From Iris pallida (Eukaryota > Streptophyta > Magnoliopsida > Asparagales > Iridaceae), in contig JANAVB010010791.1 in the NCBI GenBank assembly GCA_029216955.1, positions 1,838,982-1,902,981 on the forward strand: 64,000 bases of DNA, read 5' to 3'. The notes under the pieces were generated by a model, which saw only the letters and a list, made by a program, of their open reading frames with translations, made no database searches and was not told where the DNA came from. Positions 1 to 12,599 of the stretch are shown here, in pieces; positions within the stretch are counted from its first letter, which is position 1; every line of letters starts with the position of its first letter. The translations under genes and the position numbers were made by a program.

Positions 1-1066
1 TCATGAGATGTTACCTTAACTCATCACAATGGTATCTGATACTGTTTTCATTGGTATTAGGTAACATTGAATGTTATTGGAAAACACTAGAATATTGAAT
101 AACATTGGATATTATTGGATAACACTGGAATATTGGATAACATTGGATATATTGGCTAGTAACGTCTCATGGTTGGATCCATCGTATCAGTCGGGACGAG
201 GAAAGTACTAGTTAGGTATGTGATCAAGAACTATCGGCAAGTAGTGTAAATCATTGGCTACTAGATACATTGAATCATTGAATCTAGCTTTCCTAGTGTA
301 AATCATTGAATCTCCCAAGCCGATCACATATCTATTTGGTATTTCAAAACACATAGTTTATTATGGTTTTCATATTCAGTTCACCAGATACATTGCTCTA
401 CCCCTGATATCATAGTTCTACTTGCATTTCTTGTTAGCACGGATTATTTTATTGATAAACTGCCTGTCTCTCTCCATTACTTTTATTGCATCAGCTTGTT
501 CCTCATCGTATATAACATCTTCTTTATTACTGCTTTATAGTTTTTGTTAATTAATTGGAACTGTTGTTATTGTTTGTACTTCGCTCCAATCCTGACTGGA
601 TAATATTTTTAGAGTATTTTGAAGATTGATGACCATGCCCAGGAAATTTTTCTTGGAGTCGGTGCTCGCTGAGGGTGCACCTCCAGTAGTATTTTAGCTA
701 GTAGCTAGGTTTACTGGACCTTGTCTCCAGTTTATGAGATTGAGATATTATATTTTATTCAGGATATGTATCATTGAGATATAGACTTCTAGACACTATT
801 TGTACTTGAAATATGCTACTATTCTGTCTTTATCTTCATTATCTTTTATCCAAATATCGTGTTTATCTTCCTTTAGAACTTGTGATTGAGTTATATATTT
901 CATATGCCATAGTATTCCTTCGTACGGAGATGACAGGTTATATTTCATATTGTTAGATGTTAGATGTTATAGAGACGACCTATACATCTACTCTACCGCC
1001 GACACTGCGGCGTAGGCTGGACGTACCCACGTCCTCGTGCCCCTAAACCGGGTACGGGTCATAACA
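1..1066 (+). mobile_element. Probable Ty3/gypsy LTR remnant (3' part)
   Basis: No credible reading frame is present. Positions 60-160 hold an irregular run of units resembling TTGGATAACATTGGATAT. The block ends near 1066 in ...GGGTCATAACA, and the preceding GC-rich stretch (980-1060) resembles the U5 end of plant gypsy LTRs. A different element, copia-derived, begins about 20 bases later. The left end lies outside the window, so this could also be unrelated intergenic repeat DNA. Confidence 0.33.
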
Positions 1067-1084
1067 CTCGGGCATTTTGAATAT

Positions 1085-1834
1085 CTGGTATGCTATTCAT
1101 GAAGCACGGGTAGCGCAGCACTATAAATGAGCATAGTACTACATGCTATAGTAGGGTGGCACCATGATGAGGTACCTCGAGAGGGTAAAGTCTCGGCTCC
1201 AGGCCATGTCATAGCGATGCAGCACCGCATATAGGCAGGTAGCCTAATATTGTAGAATGAAGAGTGGTAGGCAGTGCTACAAAGTGTCAGTGACCTCATG
1301 CTACAGTGGTGTGACACCACAGAGGTAAATATATAAAGTCTCAACTTCGTAAGCCATATCATAGCAGCGTAGCACCGCAAGGAACTACAAGACTTCATGT
1401 TGGATATTACAAAGCTAAAAATAGGCCGTGTCCTCATGCTACAGTGATATGACACCACGCGCTTATGCCATGTCCTAGCGGCGTAGCACCGCAAAGAAGC
1501 ACCAAGGCTTCATATCGGGACTTTTTAAAAGAACTCACCTAGAGCGTATGGATAGAGATATAGGTCGTCTCTTGAGGGTAAGTAGACACTCAAAAAACAT
1601 ATGTCGAAACCAGGCGTGCATGGGACCTTTAATGTGCACCAGAAGCACAACTTATGGCTTGAGTGAGTGGAAAGAATAACATTTATGGTGTAGAATTCAA
1701 GGATTAGTCCATTCTTGTTTCGTACTATTGTTTAACCCATGCGTGAAGATTCAAGTCAAAGCGACATTATCCTTATGCACGTTGGTAGTCAGTGTGGAGA
1801 ACGCTCAACCCATATATGGAGATATATGGGGGAT
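1085..1834 (+). mobile_element. Copia 3' non-coding region with tandem repeats and polypurine tract
   Basis: This is the + strand counterpart of 36954-37760 inside the copia element further right, in opposite orientation. Both carry tandem units containing a GCCGC/GACATGGC-like core and a CATGCTACAGTGGTGTGACACC-type hairpin-prone motif. Both then have a block with GTGCACCAGAAGCAC-like sequence and end in a polypurine tract (GGGGGAT) directly before an LTR starting TGTTG. The coding part expected upstream is missing. The fragment therefore represents the tail of a + strand copia element of the same family. Confidence 0.6.
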
Positions 1835-3385
1835 TGTTGAAGTTTTTCTTATGCTCATGGAGTATTCTTCCTAGAGAGCTAGAAAGATAGTCCACATTGG
1901 AAAAAAAAAAACCTTCTTGTGGGTAGCTTAATATATTACCATGCTAGGTGTTGACGTGCGCATGGGGTGGTGGCCCAAGTGGGAGCCATGTGGGATATTT
2001 TTCTAGTAGGATTAAGTTTAAACTCCTCAAGATAGCATTTATATTTTTGTCACACTCTTGGAAAAAATTTCTTTGGAGCTAAACCCCAAATGGGCTTAGA
2101 ACTCGTTCTCCGGCTCTAGGGCACAGAGTGGCGCTTTGATGGCGCACTTTACACTTAGCACGTCAACATCGTTATGGCGCTTGTGCGCATTTGTTGTGCT
2201 CATGCGCTCATTCATGTACGAGGTGCATGTGCGGGTACATGCACGGGCTGCCCATGCGAGGCTATGCGTGGCTATGAGCGGTCAATACAGGGCCATGCGC
2301 GAGCTTTTTGCAGCTAAATGCGTATGTGCGTTTATACGTATGCGTGCATGCGCTTCTGCACTGTTGTACTGTTACACGCATGCATGCATGAGCTGCTACG
2401 CTACTGGTATATGCGCACAGACGCAGATGCAGCTGTGCTGCTTCGTGCAGGTATGCAGACAAAAGCAGTTGACGCATGAATCCACTGACTGTGGGACTTG
2501 AACGATTAGGAAAAAGATAGATTCAATTATTCATATTCGATTTTTGTGGATTTGAATTTAATTTCCTATCATCATGTAATTGGTTGGCGGCCAGGTTTAG
2601 GGTTAGGATTTCCTCCATAGTCAATATATTCTTTTTGTGCCTCGTTTAGAACTTACTTCGAAATTGAGAGCAGAAGAGAGAAGATAATAGCGACTGCCAT
2701 TAGAGTCCAGGAGTTCGTGCAAGTCTGAATAGAGGTGACTGTGAGCGTTCCAGAAGTTCTCGTGTGAACTTACTTGTTCCTGAAAGCGGATCGTATAATG
2801 TGAATTTTGCTTTGAGCAACGGTGATCTTCATCACCCCCAATAAGCCGATTGTATTGTCTCTTCTTCTAGTTTTCTTCTTTCTCTGTGTAAGCGCTCTGT
2901 CCCATAACACGTTTGCAAGAAAAAACGTTCTCTTTCTGTCTGTTTGTAATTTAGAAGAGAAAGTTGTAATCGATTAGCGGTATTCAGATAAATTCGAGTT
3001 TTTTGGAGACCAAACTTGTTTGTGTGAATCTTCGAAGTTTTTATTACAACCTTTGTTTCAATCAGAGAAGCAAATTTGTTTGCGTGAGATCTTGCTTCTG
3101 GCCGTTCCTCCATCTTTTTATTTGTCTCAAAATTATATCTATATATATATAATATAGATATATATATATATTATATATATATATATATATATTCGAGTTT
3201 TTGGAGACCAAACTTGTTTGTGTGAATCTCCGAAATTTTGATTACAACCTTTGTTTCAATCAGAGAAGCAAATTTGTTTTCGTGAGATCTCTGTTTCTGG
3301 CCGTTCCTCCATCTTTTTATCTGTCTCAAAATTATATTATAATATATATATATATATATTATATATATATATATAATATATATAT
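1835..3385 (+). mobile_element. Copia LTR, + orientation, right boundary uncertain
   Basis: The LTR starts TGTTGAAG right after a GGGGGAT polypurine tract. It shares landmarks, in the same order, with the minus-strand LTRs at 35579-36953 and 41972-43319. These are the TGTTGRAG start, a GC-rich stretch of CATGCGC-like units (2140-2480) and the motif CTTTGAGCAACGGTGATC at about 2811. No clear ...ACTAACA end is visible, so the terminus is either lost or buried in the AT microsatellites near 3140-3190 and 3340-3385. Confidence 0.5.
2992..3385 (+). repeat. Two-copy ~199-bp direct repeat separated by (TA)n
   Basis: The block beginning ATTCGAGTTTTTTGGAGACC at 2992 recurs at 3191. Each copy continues through the same text to TGTCTCAAAATTATAT and ends in an AT dinucleotide run. 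The copies differ by only a few bases, suggesting a recent duplication inside the copia LTR. Confidence 0.8.
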
Positions 3386-3623
3386 ATTGAAAGAAGGTAA
3401 TTGTGGCGAACGCTCCCACCGGAAATTGATCGCTGACCACTCGGTCCGCATGCATCTCTTTTAACCATAGGCTAGAGGCTATATATATATATATATATAT
3501 TTCCGTACTTGTTTTTGCCTACCGTTAGCTGTCAATTTTTCCAGCCAACACTCATGATGCAGGGATTAGATTGCACAGGAATTAGGGATAATAGAATCAG
3601 TAGGACATAAATGTGTGTTTTTC

Positions 3624-3662
<39 letters not shown>

Positions 3663-3776
3663 ATGTGGAACCCATAAATTGAATGGGGAACCAACTCACG
3701 GGGGCCAAGCAAGTACATATAGGTGATGAGAAACAGTGGACAACGTCAACATCACCGACAGGCCACATCCAAATTC
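3386..3776. other. Unassigned DNA with (TA)n and (GA)n microsatellites
   Basis: No coding sequence is supported here. A TA run occupies about 3481-3500 and an (AG)n run about 3629-3658. The remainder shows no recognisable element. Confidence 0.6.
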
Positions 3777-4175
3777 CAGGCCTCGATTGGTTACGGAAAG
3801 GAAATGAATTTCCTTCTATTTCCCGTAGGAACGAAAAAGTAGGATTCCTGTTATTTTTTTTTTCGTTGTTTGCTAAAATATGAAAACTACATAGGAAAAA
3901 AATTTAACAATGTTCCAATATTTTTACCTTTTAAAATAAAAATAATATTATAAAATAATATTAATGGTAAAATAAGCAATGACAATGGTTAATTTGTCAT
4001 AACTTTTGTAATAAATATTGGAAAAGGAGAAAGAAAAATTAACCGTGGGTCTTGAGTGAAACCATGTTCCCACCAATTTTCTCCCTTGTCAGAAAATTGA
4101 TTCCTAAGTTTGTGGCTACCAAACGAACAGAAACAACTTTTCTTTTTTGGTTTTAAATCCGTGAACCAAACGAGA
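3777..4175. mobile_element. Possible MITE (TTTGGTT-type ends)
   Basis: The left edge reads GGCCTCGATTGGTTACGGA. The right edge, as reverse complement, reads AGCTCTCGTTTGGTTCACGGA, giving imperfect inverted termini about 400 bp apart around AT-rich non-coding sequence. Such TTTGGTT ends are common in small plant DNA transposons. No clean target duplication was found, so superfamily and exact limits are open. Confidence 0.35.
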
Positions 4176-5167
4176 GCTAACTGTATCCATGAACATACAG
4201 TACATACTGATGTCAGATTAATTCGTCGAACGATTATAGGTCTTTGTTGGGTTACCAGTCTATGATTTGCATGTTGGAGTGTTGAGAAGTTGCGGTAAGG
4301 TTGACGAGAATTTCGGCAGCTGAATTTTGTTGAAAAAAAAAAGAGAGCAAAAAAACAGTAGCAACATCTATTGGTATTTTGTCAATTTTTTGTCTTTGTC
4401 GATTTTGTCCAGTTTTTTTTTGGTCAAAATGGACCCGAATCACCATAATTTTGGACCGTTGATTAAATCTAAACAGCCATGATTGATGATGTGCTAATTT
4501 AAAAAAAAAAACCCCTTAAATTAGGTTTTTTAATCTATATAATGAGGCTAAGGGAGAGTTGCTCAAAAGAGAGAGACCAAGTCCACAAATTATACGAAAA
4601 AATCCGTGCTTTGCTTGTAGGCTCGCACTGCGAGATAATATGTTGGTTGATGATTCCGATCGTAAAAAATTTTCTTTTCTAAAATTTGTGAGCTTGAACT
4701 TGGAAGCAAAGAGCTCAACATAGTGTAATCATTTTTGTACTTTTGAGTTATATAGATTGTAATTTGTTCATGTGATACAGTCACCAAACATATACGACGT
4801 ATTGATCTGCCTTGGTGCTTGCGCGAGACTGTGATTCGCTATGTTCTGGTGGGTTTGTGTGTTTTTACGGCATTTTTTGACCAACATTCTATCAATTTTG
4901 GGTCGTTGTATAATGATTGTGGGAGGGCAATAAATTATAGAATTTAGCCACCTTTATTTAGACGGAACCCTTTCACCAAACACAGCCTTCAGCTTTGAGG
5001 ATCACTGAAATTCCACAGACCACTATCCCATAAGCAACTCATACCTCCGCCTAAAACAAAACTATGATATGAGGAACCTGCAATAACGACTTCATGGAGT
5101 CACCTCTGGTCACACTGCAGAATGATTTGAGTTCGTTTGCAGACTTGAACCGACTTCCATAGTTTGA
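4176..5167. other. Unassigned intergenic DNA
   Basis: I see no supported gene or repeat in this stretch. There is an A-run at 4500-4511 followed by a weak TATA-like region (ATCTATATAATGAGG, about 4533). The short open frames lack codon structure or homology that I recognise. Confidence 0.5.
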
Positions 5168-5609
5168 AGTATCAATGGATATCAATCCGATACAACTGGT
5201 ATCAATACAGTATCAATACAGTTTGACATATCTCGATCCAATACCGATCAATTTTGATACTGACCGATATCGGCATTATGGGTCTTTTTTTAATCAATAC
5301 GATAAAAAAATTGAAAAAAAGACTAATCAACAAGGATGTAAGAACATAATAAAATTATAAAACATATAGACGAAGGAAATTTATCTATCACAGGTAAACC
5401 AATAAAACAAGTGACTATTATTTCATTCAAAGTTTAAACATATTAAGAAATAAATAAAATACCCAAAAGAAAGAATTATGTGCAATTGCCTAAAAATTTA
5501 TTCTATATTTATTGGTAGTTATTTGTTTTTCGATATAAAAAAAAGTCGATAGTGATCCGAACTAAAACTGTTGATACTCATCGAAAAGATTCAATACCAA
5601 TTTCGATAC
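5168..5609. repeat. Older repeat rich in TATCAATAC/GATACC motifs, split by the hAT element
   Basis: Motifs of the type GTATCAATAC, CCGATAC and GATATCGG recur between 5168 and 5280 and again at 5570-5609. The text continues on the far side of the hAT insertion at 11227 (TGATACCGTAAAC). Dense GATAC-type motifs near the ends suggest a non-autonomous DNA transposon that served as the hAT target. Its own termini were not resolved. Confidence 0.35.
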
Positions 5610-6069
5610 TAGGGCTGAGCAAATATCGGTTTTCAACCGTTAACCGAACCGACCCGACCCGTAAAGCTATTCGGGTCGGATTTTTTTATTCGGGTCGGGT
5701 TTCGGTTTACAGCCTCTAAAAATATAGGCTATCGGTTCGGGTGACGGTTTGGAAAACGGTTTCCGACCCGAACGATAACCGATTTATATATAATTTACAT
5801 TTTTTATTTAGTAAATTACCTTCCCCTGTAAAAACCCTAACTATTTAACTTCTCTCTCTCAGCCTTCTCTCTCCTCCCCATTCATTTCTGATCTCCTCTC
5901 CCTCTAAAAAACCCTAACCGAGCGGAGCGCCGTTCTCTGCTCTTCGCGCTCCCCCCTCTCCCCCACACCTTCTCTGCTCTCCGCCTCTCCTCTCCCCCAC
6001 CGTTCTCTGCTGCACTTCGGCAGCTCTGCCTCTCTCGACGACTCCGTCGCCTCTCTCGATCGCCTCTCT

Positions 6070-6295
6070 CGACTCGATCTAGCCTAGATCTTTCTAGATC
6101 TGACCTAGATCTGTCTAGATCTAACGTAGTTCTCTCGAGATCTAACCTAGATCTTCGAGATCTATCATAGATTTCGACGTGGAAGTGGAGATCCAACCCA
6201 GATCTGTCTAGATCTGTTAAGATCCAACCCAGATCTGTCGAGATCTAACAAAGATCTCTCGAGATCCGGTAAGATCCAACCAAAATCTGGTTTTT
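6070..6295 (+). repeat. AGATCT-rich short-period array near the hAT 5' end
   Basis: About a dozen copies of AGATCT-centred units (forms such as CTAGATCT, GAGATCTAAC, AGATCCAACC) occur in about 220 bp. They lie upstream of the transposase and inside the element. AGATCT is palindromic, so the array could bind a protein on either strand. A role as promoter or transposase-binding cluster is inference. Confidence 0.75.
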
Positions 6296-7505
6296 TTTGT
6301 TTTTTTTTAATTTTAAATTTTAATTAACGTTTGTTATTCTTGCATGGATGATCTTTCGCCGTGGAAGGGGAGGAAATTTTGGTTCAAAATTGTATTCCAG
6401 TTGCTGTCGATATTTGAACTCACTGTAAGTTCATCTTTTGTGACTTCGAAAGTTCTATGTTGTGTATCTTTGTTGTTTCTGGACAGGTGCGCTACTGGTC
6501 TGCTGGGAAAAAAATATTAGCTGCAAAAAAATATTTGCTTGCTGCCAAAAAAATTTGCTACGAAGAAATATTTGCTTGCTGCCGGAAAATTATTTGCTTG
6601 CTGCCAAAAATTGTGTTGCCAAAGTTGAATACTTGCTTTCCAATTCTACGTTTTAATACTTGCTTTCCAATTCTATGTTTCCAAAAATTGTGTTGCCAAA
6701 GTTGAATACTTGCTGCAAAAAATTGTGTTGGTTTATTATATCATGATGAGATGCTGCAGATGCATGTAATGAGCTGCATGTAAATTTAGTTCAATGTGGT
6801 TTGGCATACACTGCATGTAAATTTAGTTCAATGAGATGCATGTAATGAGCTGCATGTAAATTTAGTTCAATTATGTTATGTGGTTTGGCATCTCATGTTG
6901 AGCTGCATGTAAATTTAGTTCAATGTAGAGTTCAATTTAGTAGATTCAATATTGTGCACTGCAGTTTAGCTGAGTTCAATTTAGTAGAGTTCAATTTAGT
7001 AGAGTTCATATATTAGTAGAGTTCAATTTAGCTGCATGTTTCATGTTTATGTAGACAAAGACATTGCTCTATGTAGAGTTCAATTTAGTTTAAAAGTTTA
7101 ATGTGCAGTGGGATTTCATATATTATGCACTGCAGTTTATATGTAATATTGTAATGTGCAGTGGAGTACATATATTGTGCACTGCATTTTATATGTAATG
7201 TGCACTACAGTTTATATGTAATGTGCACTGCAGTTTATATGTAATACCAATCTACCATCTATGGCAACCACTTCCTATTCATGCAATTTGTGTAGACTAG
7301 GAATGTAGTAGGGTTAGGTAAGGATTAGGTAGCTTAGATTACTTACTTAATTATGTGATGTTTGTTAGGTAATACCAATCTACCATCTATGGCAACCACT
7401 TCCTATTCATGCAATGTGCGTACTTCATTTTCAATGTGCGTATTCTTTAATTTTTATTCAAGTTTCATGCCATACACTGCCATTGAAACAAATTAATTTT
7501 TTTAG

Positions 7506-9697
7506 ATGTCGCACGAAGTTGATCCACCGCAACCACCAACTAGTTCTCAAGGCACTAATGATCCAATCTCCATTCCTAATTCGAGTCTTCGCGTTACTAG
7601 AAAGCCTACAAAGAAACGTGCTCCTTTTTGGACAGATTTTATTAGATCCGTTGATGCGGAAGGTCGACCAAAGGCAACTTGCAAACACTGTAGAAAAGAA
7701 TATCACTGTCATAGTAAATTGAATGGAACAACAAATGTGAGAAATCATTGTAATGCATGTTCGATGAATCCAAAAAATCAAGATTCCAATCAATCAATAT
7801 TGAACTTGCAAGCAAATGCTAAAGGCAAGGATAAAATTCTTACTAGTTGGAAATTTAATCAGGATGATGTAAGAAAAGACTTGACACACATGGTTATAGT
7901 TGACGAGCTTCCGTTTCGAACTGTGGAATGTGAAGGCTTTAGACACTTTCTGAGTGTTGCGTGTCCTATATTCCGTATTCCATCAAGATAGACCGTGGCA
8001 CGAGATTGCTACGATATGAACTCTACTGAAAAGACTAAGTTTAAATCATACTTGAAAGAGTCTAATCAAATGGTATGCCTTACAACGGACACATGGACGT
8101 CATTACAAAAGATAAATTATATGTGTCTAACTGTACATTTCATAACTGAAGAATGGGAATTGACGAAAAAAATTATAAATTTTTGTCCAATTACTAGTCA
8201 AAGGGGAGGCCATCGGGAAAGAGGTTGAGAAATGTTTGCTTGAGTGGGACATCGATAGAGTATTCACAATCACAGTTGACAATGCAAGTTCCAACGATGT
8301 TGCTATTTCTTACTTGAGTAAGAAAATTCAGAATTGGGGAAATAGCATTCTAAATTGCAAGTATCTACACATGAGATGCATTACACACATCATCAATCTC
8401 GTTGTGGTTGATGGTTTAAAATTGATGTCTCCATCGATTTCTCGTGTTAGGAATGCTATAAGATATGTGAGACATCCTAGTAGATTCCAAAAATTTAAGG
8501 AGTGTGTTGAAGTTGAAAAGATACAAAGCAAAAAGTTGTTGTGTTGATGTGAGTACTCGTTGGAATTCTACATTCTTGATGTTAGACACGGCTCAAGGTT
8601 GAAATTGAAAGTGCCTTTGAGAGATACACATCTGTCGACCCGTGGTTCAGATTAGAGCTAGTGGAGAATGGTGGGTATCCTAGTGAAGAAGATTGGTCCA
8701 ATGCTAGAAGGTTGTGCACTTTTCTAGAACACTTCTATGATCTCACTTTGCGTATCTCTGGTTCTTTGTATGTCACTTGCAACAACTCTTTGATGAAATC
8801 ACATCAATTGACATTCTATTGCGTACTTCGAAGGAGAGTAGTGACTTTAACTTAGCTACAATGGCCACTAAAATGAGAGAAAAATATGATAAGTATTGGG
8901 GGGACATAGAGAAAATGAATATGATCATCTTTATTGCACCAATTCTTGATCCACGCCACAAGTTGGAGTATGTGGAATATGCTCTTAATCAACTATATGG
9001 TATGGAGAAGAGCGATTCCATGAAAAAGAAAGTGAAGAGTGTTTTGTACTCTATGTTCAATGAGTACAAAAATATTAGCACTACTCAAATTGGTGGCAAT
9101 TGTACTACTACTAGTGATAGGGTACAATCTACTAGTGAAAATCAGCCGGGGAATACATTGCAACTAAAAAAATTTATGAAGGCCCAATTCAAGAAGCACA
9201 AGATGGAATTGGGTGGCGGTGACACTAAATCTGAGCTCGATCGTTACCTAGAGGAGAGCACCGTAGATGACGACGACGATGACAGTGATGATTTTAATGT
9301 TTTGGGCTGGTGGAAGCTTAATTCTCCCCGTTTTTCGATCCTTTCGAAGATGGCTAAGGATGTTTTGACTGTTCCCATATCTACCGTGGCCTCCGAGTCC
9401 GCTTTTAGTACGGGTGGTCGTGTGCTTGATTGTTATAGAAGTTCTTTGACTCCTAAAATTGCCCAAGCACTTATTTGTTGTCAAGATGGTTTAGGAGCCC
9501 TTCAGATCGATCCATCGTTTTCTATTATTGAAGAAGATTTCGAGGATATCTACAAAGTTGAAATGGGTAATTTTCATTTTCTATATTGTATTACATTCTT
9601 TCAATTTGATATAGTTTTAACTTATTCATTGATTTGTTCTTTTCATTTAGAATTGGGTAAGTTAACGGTGGACTCAACATCAACGAGCGAGGTTTGA
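7506..9697 (+). pseudogene. hAT transposase pseudogene (BED finger, RNase H-like core, dimerisation domain)
   Basis: The frame opens at 7506 directly after a TTTTTTTAG splice-acceptor-like sequence, suggesting an untranslated first exon upstream. A BED zinc finger follows (CKHC at about residue 58, then H and C ligands), next the hAT core with ITVDNASSND, and at 9300-9500 the hAT C-terminal dimerisation block (WW...FSILSKMAKDVL, SESAFSTGGRV). The gene is broken by an in-frame TAG at 7989-7991 and by frameshifts near 8205-8235, 8535-8545, 8590-8615 and 8770-8790. The last open part is 8777-9697, with a possible short intron after about 9566. Known hAT transposases cut and rejoin DNA in the nucleus. 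This copy should be inactive but may once have been about 700 residues long. Confidence 0.92.
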
Positions 9698-10159
9698 TTA
9701 GTTCCCCTCTTTTAAATCAGTGTCTTTGGAACACATTATTGTAATATGTCAGTTATTTTGTTACTGCTCTACTAGACTACTACTACTAGACTGCTAGTGC
9801 TGGCTACTCTGACTTACAGTTATAGCTACTGTTGGATACTCTATGACTTACAATAGTGTAATATGTCAGTCATTTTGATACTTTGTGACTTACAGTTCTG
9901 GAAAAGACAACTTTGATATGTCAGTCATTTTGATACTTTGTGACTTACTGTTGGATACTCTGTGACTTACAGTTCTGGAAAATATGTCAAAGAATTAGTG
10001 AGGATGCTGTTCTGGAAAAGACAACTTTGATAATTGATGATGCTGTTCTGTTGAATCTTTGATACTAATTTTTTGATACTGTCCATTTTCATATTCTGAT
10101 GAGTGATACTTTCGTGTTCTGATACATGTACATGTTGGATACTGCTTGAGTGCTTGTAG

Positions 10160-10395
10160 AGGCGGGGCACTCGTTGGTCGTTCGTTGCAGCCACTGGCGA
10201 GGCACTCGTTGCAGCCACTGGCGAGGCATTTGTTAAAATTAAGCCTACCGTTGGTGAGGTACTCTCTTCATAGTCGTTTTTAACATTCAAAAAATTTACT
10301 GAGTTTTCCCATTAGAATTGGCGATGATGATTTGGCACTCATTGTAGCCATTGGCGAGGCACTCGTTGCAGCCATTGGCGAGGCATACATTGCAT
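10160..10395 (+). repeat. GGCGAGGCACTCGTTGCAGCC short tandem units inside hAT
   Basis: A roughly 24-bp unit (GTTGCAGCCACTGGCGAGGCACTC) occurs about twice at 10186-10240, and diverged copies with TTGGCGAGGCA recur at 10330-10390. It lies in the hAT 3' non-coding region. Flanking DNA (9780-9990) also contains loosely repeated GATACTTTGTGACTTACAG units. Confidence 0.65.
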
Positions 10396-10850
10396 CTTTA
10401 ATGACGCATTAAAGGCCATTCTGAGCCTTTGTTTTAGCTTTTGTATATAATGCAGGTTTAACTTGTGCGTTGAGTTTGGAATTTAGAATCTTGGATTTGG
10501 ATGTGCTGACATCGAAATGAACATTTCTTCTTCATTGTGAATTTGTAATTGGTATATATTACCTCGATTTTGTACTGGAGATTTGGATACTGTGGTGAAT
10601 TTGGAATCTTGGATACTGAAAAGACTGGGTGTAACTTAATCTGGATGTTTGTATTATACTGTAGTGTTCTCTACTTCTCTACCTGATACATGTATATTTG
10701 TTCTGTTCTGACTTCTGAGTTCTCTACTGTTACTGAAAAGACTGGGTGCAACTTAATCTGGATGTAATTTGTAATTTGTTTGGCATTTTGTATTATTGAA
10801 GAGGATCTGTTCTGACTTCTGAGTGGAGACTTGATATTGTGTTAAGTAGT

Positions 10851-10982
10851 GCACTGGACTTCAAGTCCAATTTGAAATTCAATGTTCTGCTGTTATACTG
10901 TGCACTGGACTTCAAGTCCAATTTGAAATTCAATGTTCTGCTGTTATGCTATGCACTGGACTTCAAGTCCAATTTGAAATCC
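10851..10982 (+). repeat. 51-bp tandem repeat, ~2.6 copies, inside hAT
   Basis: GCACTGGACTTCAAGTCC starts at 10851, 10902 and 10953, giving a strict 51-bp period with near-identical copies. Each unit contains the inverted repeat GGACTT.AAGTCC, a small hairpin. It sits about 240 bp inside the right terminus of the hAT element. Confidence 0.9.
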
Positions 10983-11226
10983 CAGCCCATTATTGATTTT
11001 ATTTCATTTCCATACACCCAGGCCCATTAAAAATCCGGCCCAGCCCACTGGCCCGTAAAACCGAACCAACCGAAAACCGAACCGATCTACTTCGGTTCGG
11101 TTCAGGTCCGGTTATATTTGGTCGGTCCGGTTCTCGGTTCTCGATCAACGGTTTACGGTTCATTTCGGTTTTACGAAAATCGGTCTGGTTCAGACCGAAC
11201 CGAACCGATGCTCCCCTATTCGATAC

Positions 11227-11703
11227 TGATACCGTAAACTTTGCGATTCCACAACTTTTTGGTAATAGCAACTTTTTTGGTAATACCCTTTCCTATGAAT
11301 ATCTACCTACCATGGGCCAGAAGAGGACCTTGCTTAAGCTTTTGTATAGAACCACTAGTTTACTCGCAAAAATAAAGGTATGGGTGCGTTAATGCACACT
11401 TCACTCAACTTTTCAAAGAGGAAAGGAGAGGAAGGAAAAGTACTCCAGGAACTCAGGGACGGGTTCGGGAAGTGGAACAAAAGTTAAAAATCTAAAAGTG
11501 GAAAGTTTATGCGCATCATACGTACTCATAGTTATAAAAAAAAAATTGTTTGGATAGTTGTTATAAGTGAATTAGAAAACTTTTTATAGTTCCTATGTTT
11601 AACTTGTAATAAATTGGTAGATGAGAATTAGTATAGTTTTCCAGTTTTGAATATGGTGATGTTACCTCCAACCATGATTATCTCTTATTAATTCTTTGTA
11701 TGG

Positions 11704-11769
<66 letters not shown>

Positions 11770-12599
11770 GGGTGAGGTTACCAATATTATTTACTTAGTA
11801 CTAATTACCAATACTAATTATTTACTGAGACTAATTAGTTAATTATTAACTAATACTAATAATTATATTATTATTTACATATAACATTATCAACACACTT
11901 TTTCTCTCTCCACCCATTTCACTCTCCCAACGGAAGCATCACAAAACCCATTTCATATCTCCCTCTCCTCACGATCGCTGACAGAGTTCTGGAGGGCTCG
12001 TGCCGCGCAGAGCAGACGGAGCTCAACGCCAGCGCGGAGCAGACGGGGCTCAACGCCAGTGCGGAGCAGACGTGGCTCGCCTCGTGGAGATTGATGCTAG
12101 AGCTCGACACCAGAGCTCGATAGCGCTCCACGGTCACAGTTGCCCACGGGAGCAATTACATGTGGCTGTTGCGGTCGCCCATAGTCGTAGTCGTCATCGC
12201 AGTCGTTGTGTCCCTCGTCGATGTGGACTTTTGCTCCCACATCCGATCCACTTTCGGATTTTTTTTTGCTAAACGGTGCCTTGAGAAATTAGGACAGTAG
12301 TTTCGCTGGCAGGAACGACTTATGTCCCATCGCACCAATTCCGAGCTTGTGAACCAAACAACGGAGCTCCATACTTTAGCGTCTAATTTCGAATTTTGCC
12401 CACCTCCGCGGTGCAGTTCAACAAACCAAACACCCTCCTACAAGAACATACCTATATTTGTATGGAACTTCTCTTTAAATAAACATGTAAACATACCCAC
12501 CATGGTTTTGAAAATGTCCATAAGTTGAACCATGAAATTAGAAGTTATGAAATACTCAATATATTGCCTCCCTTTAGCTTTCGAAAATTTTCATCACCT
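11227..12599. other. Unassigned DNA with (TTA)n and a short GC-rich tandem repeat
   Basis: The stretch has no supported gene. A long trinucleotide TTA run covers about 11705-11769. At about 12008-12080 a unit resembling GAGCAGACGGGGCTCAACGCCAGTGCG is repeated about three times, and the open frames there follow the repeat. Near 12345-12440 the text ends in AACCAAACAACGG and CAAACCAAACACCC, typical of the edge of small plant DNA transposons, but no matching left edge was found. Confidence 0.5.

Larger units (their letters stand above)
5610..11218 (+). mobile_element. Complete hAT DNA transposon with TIRs and 8-bp target duplication
   Basis: The element starts TAGGGCTGAGCA and ends TGCTCCCCTA, an imperfect inverted terminus of the hAT type (TAGGG..GAGCA). 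It is bounded by a perfect 8-bp direct repeat TTCGATAC at 5602-5609 and 11219-11226, the duplication length known for hAT. Subterminal regions are dense in CGGTT/CCGAACC motifs (5620-5780 and 11040-11215). Its only gene, a transposase at 7506-9697, is broken, so the copy cannot be autonomous. Length is 5609 bp. Confidence 0.94.

Noticed and set aside
2136..2501. 121-codon + strand frame and its antisense partner
   Set aside because: Both read through CATGCGC-type repeats in a copia LTR.
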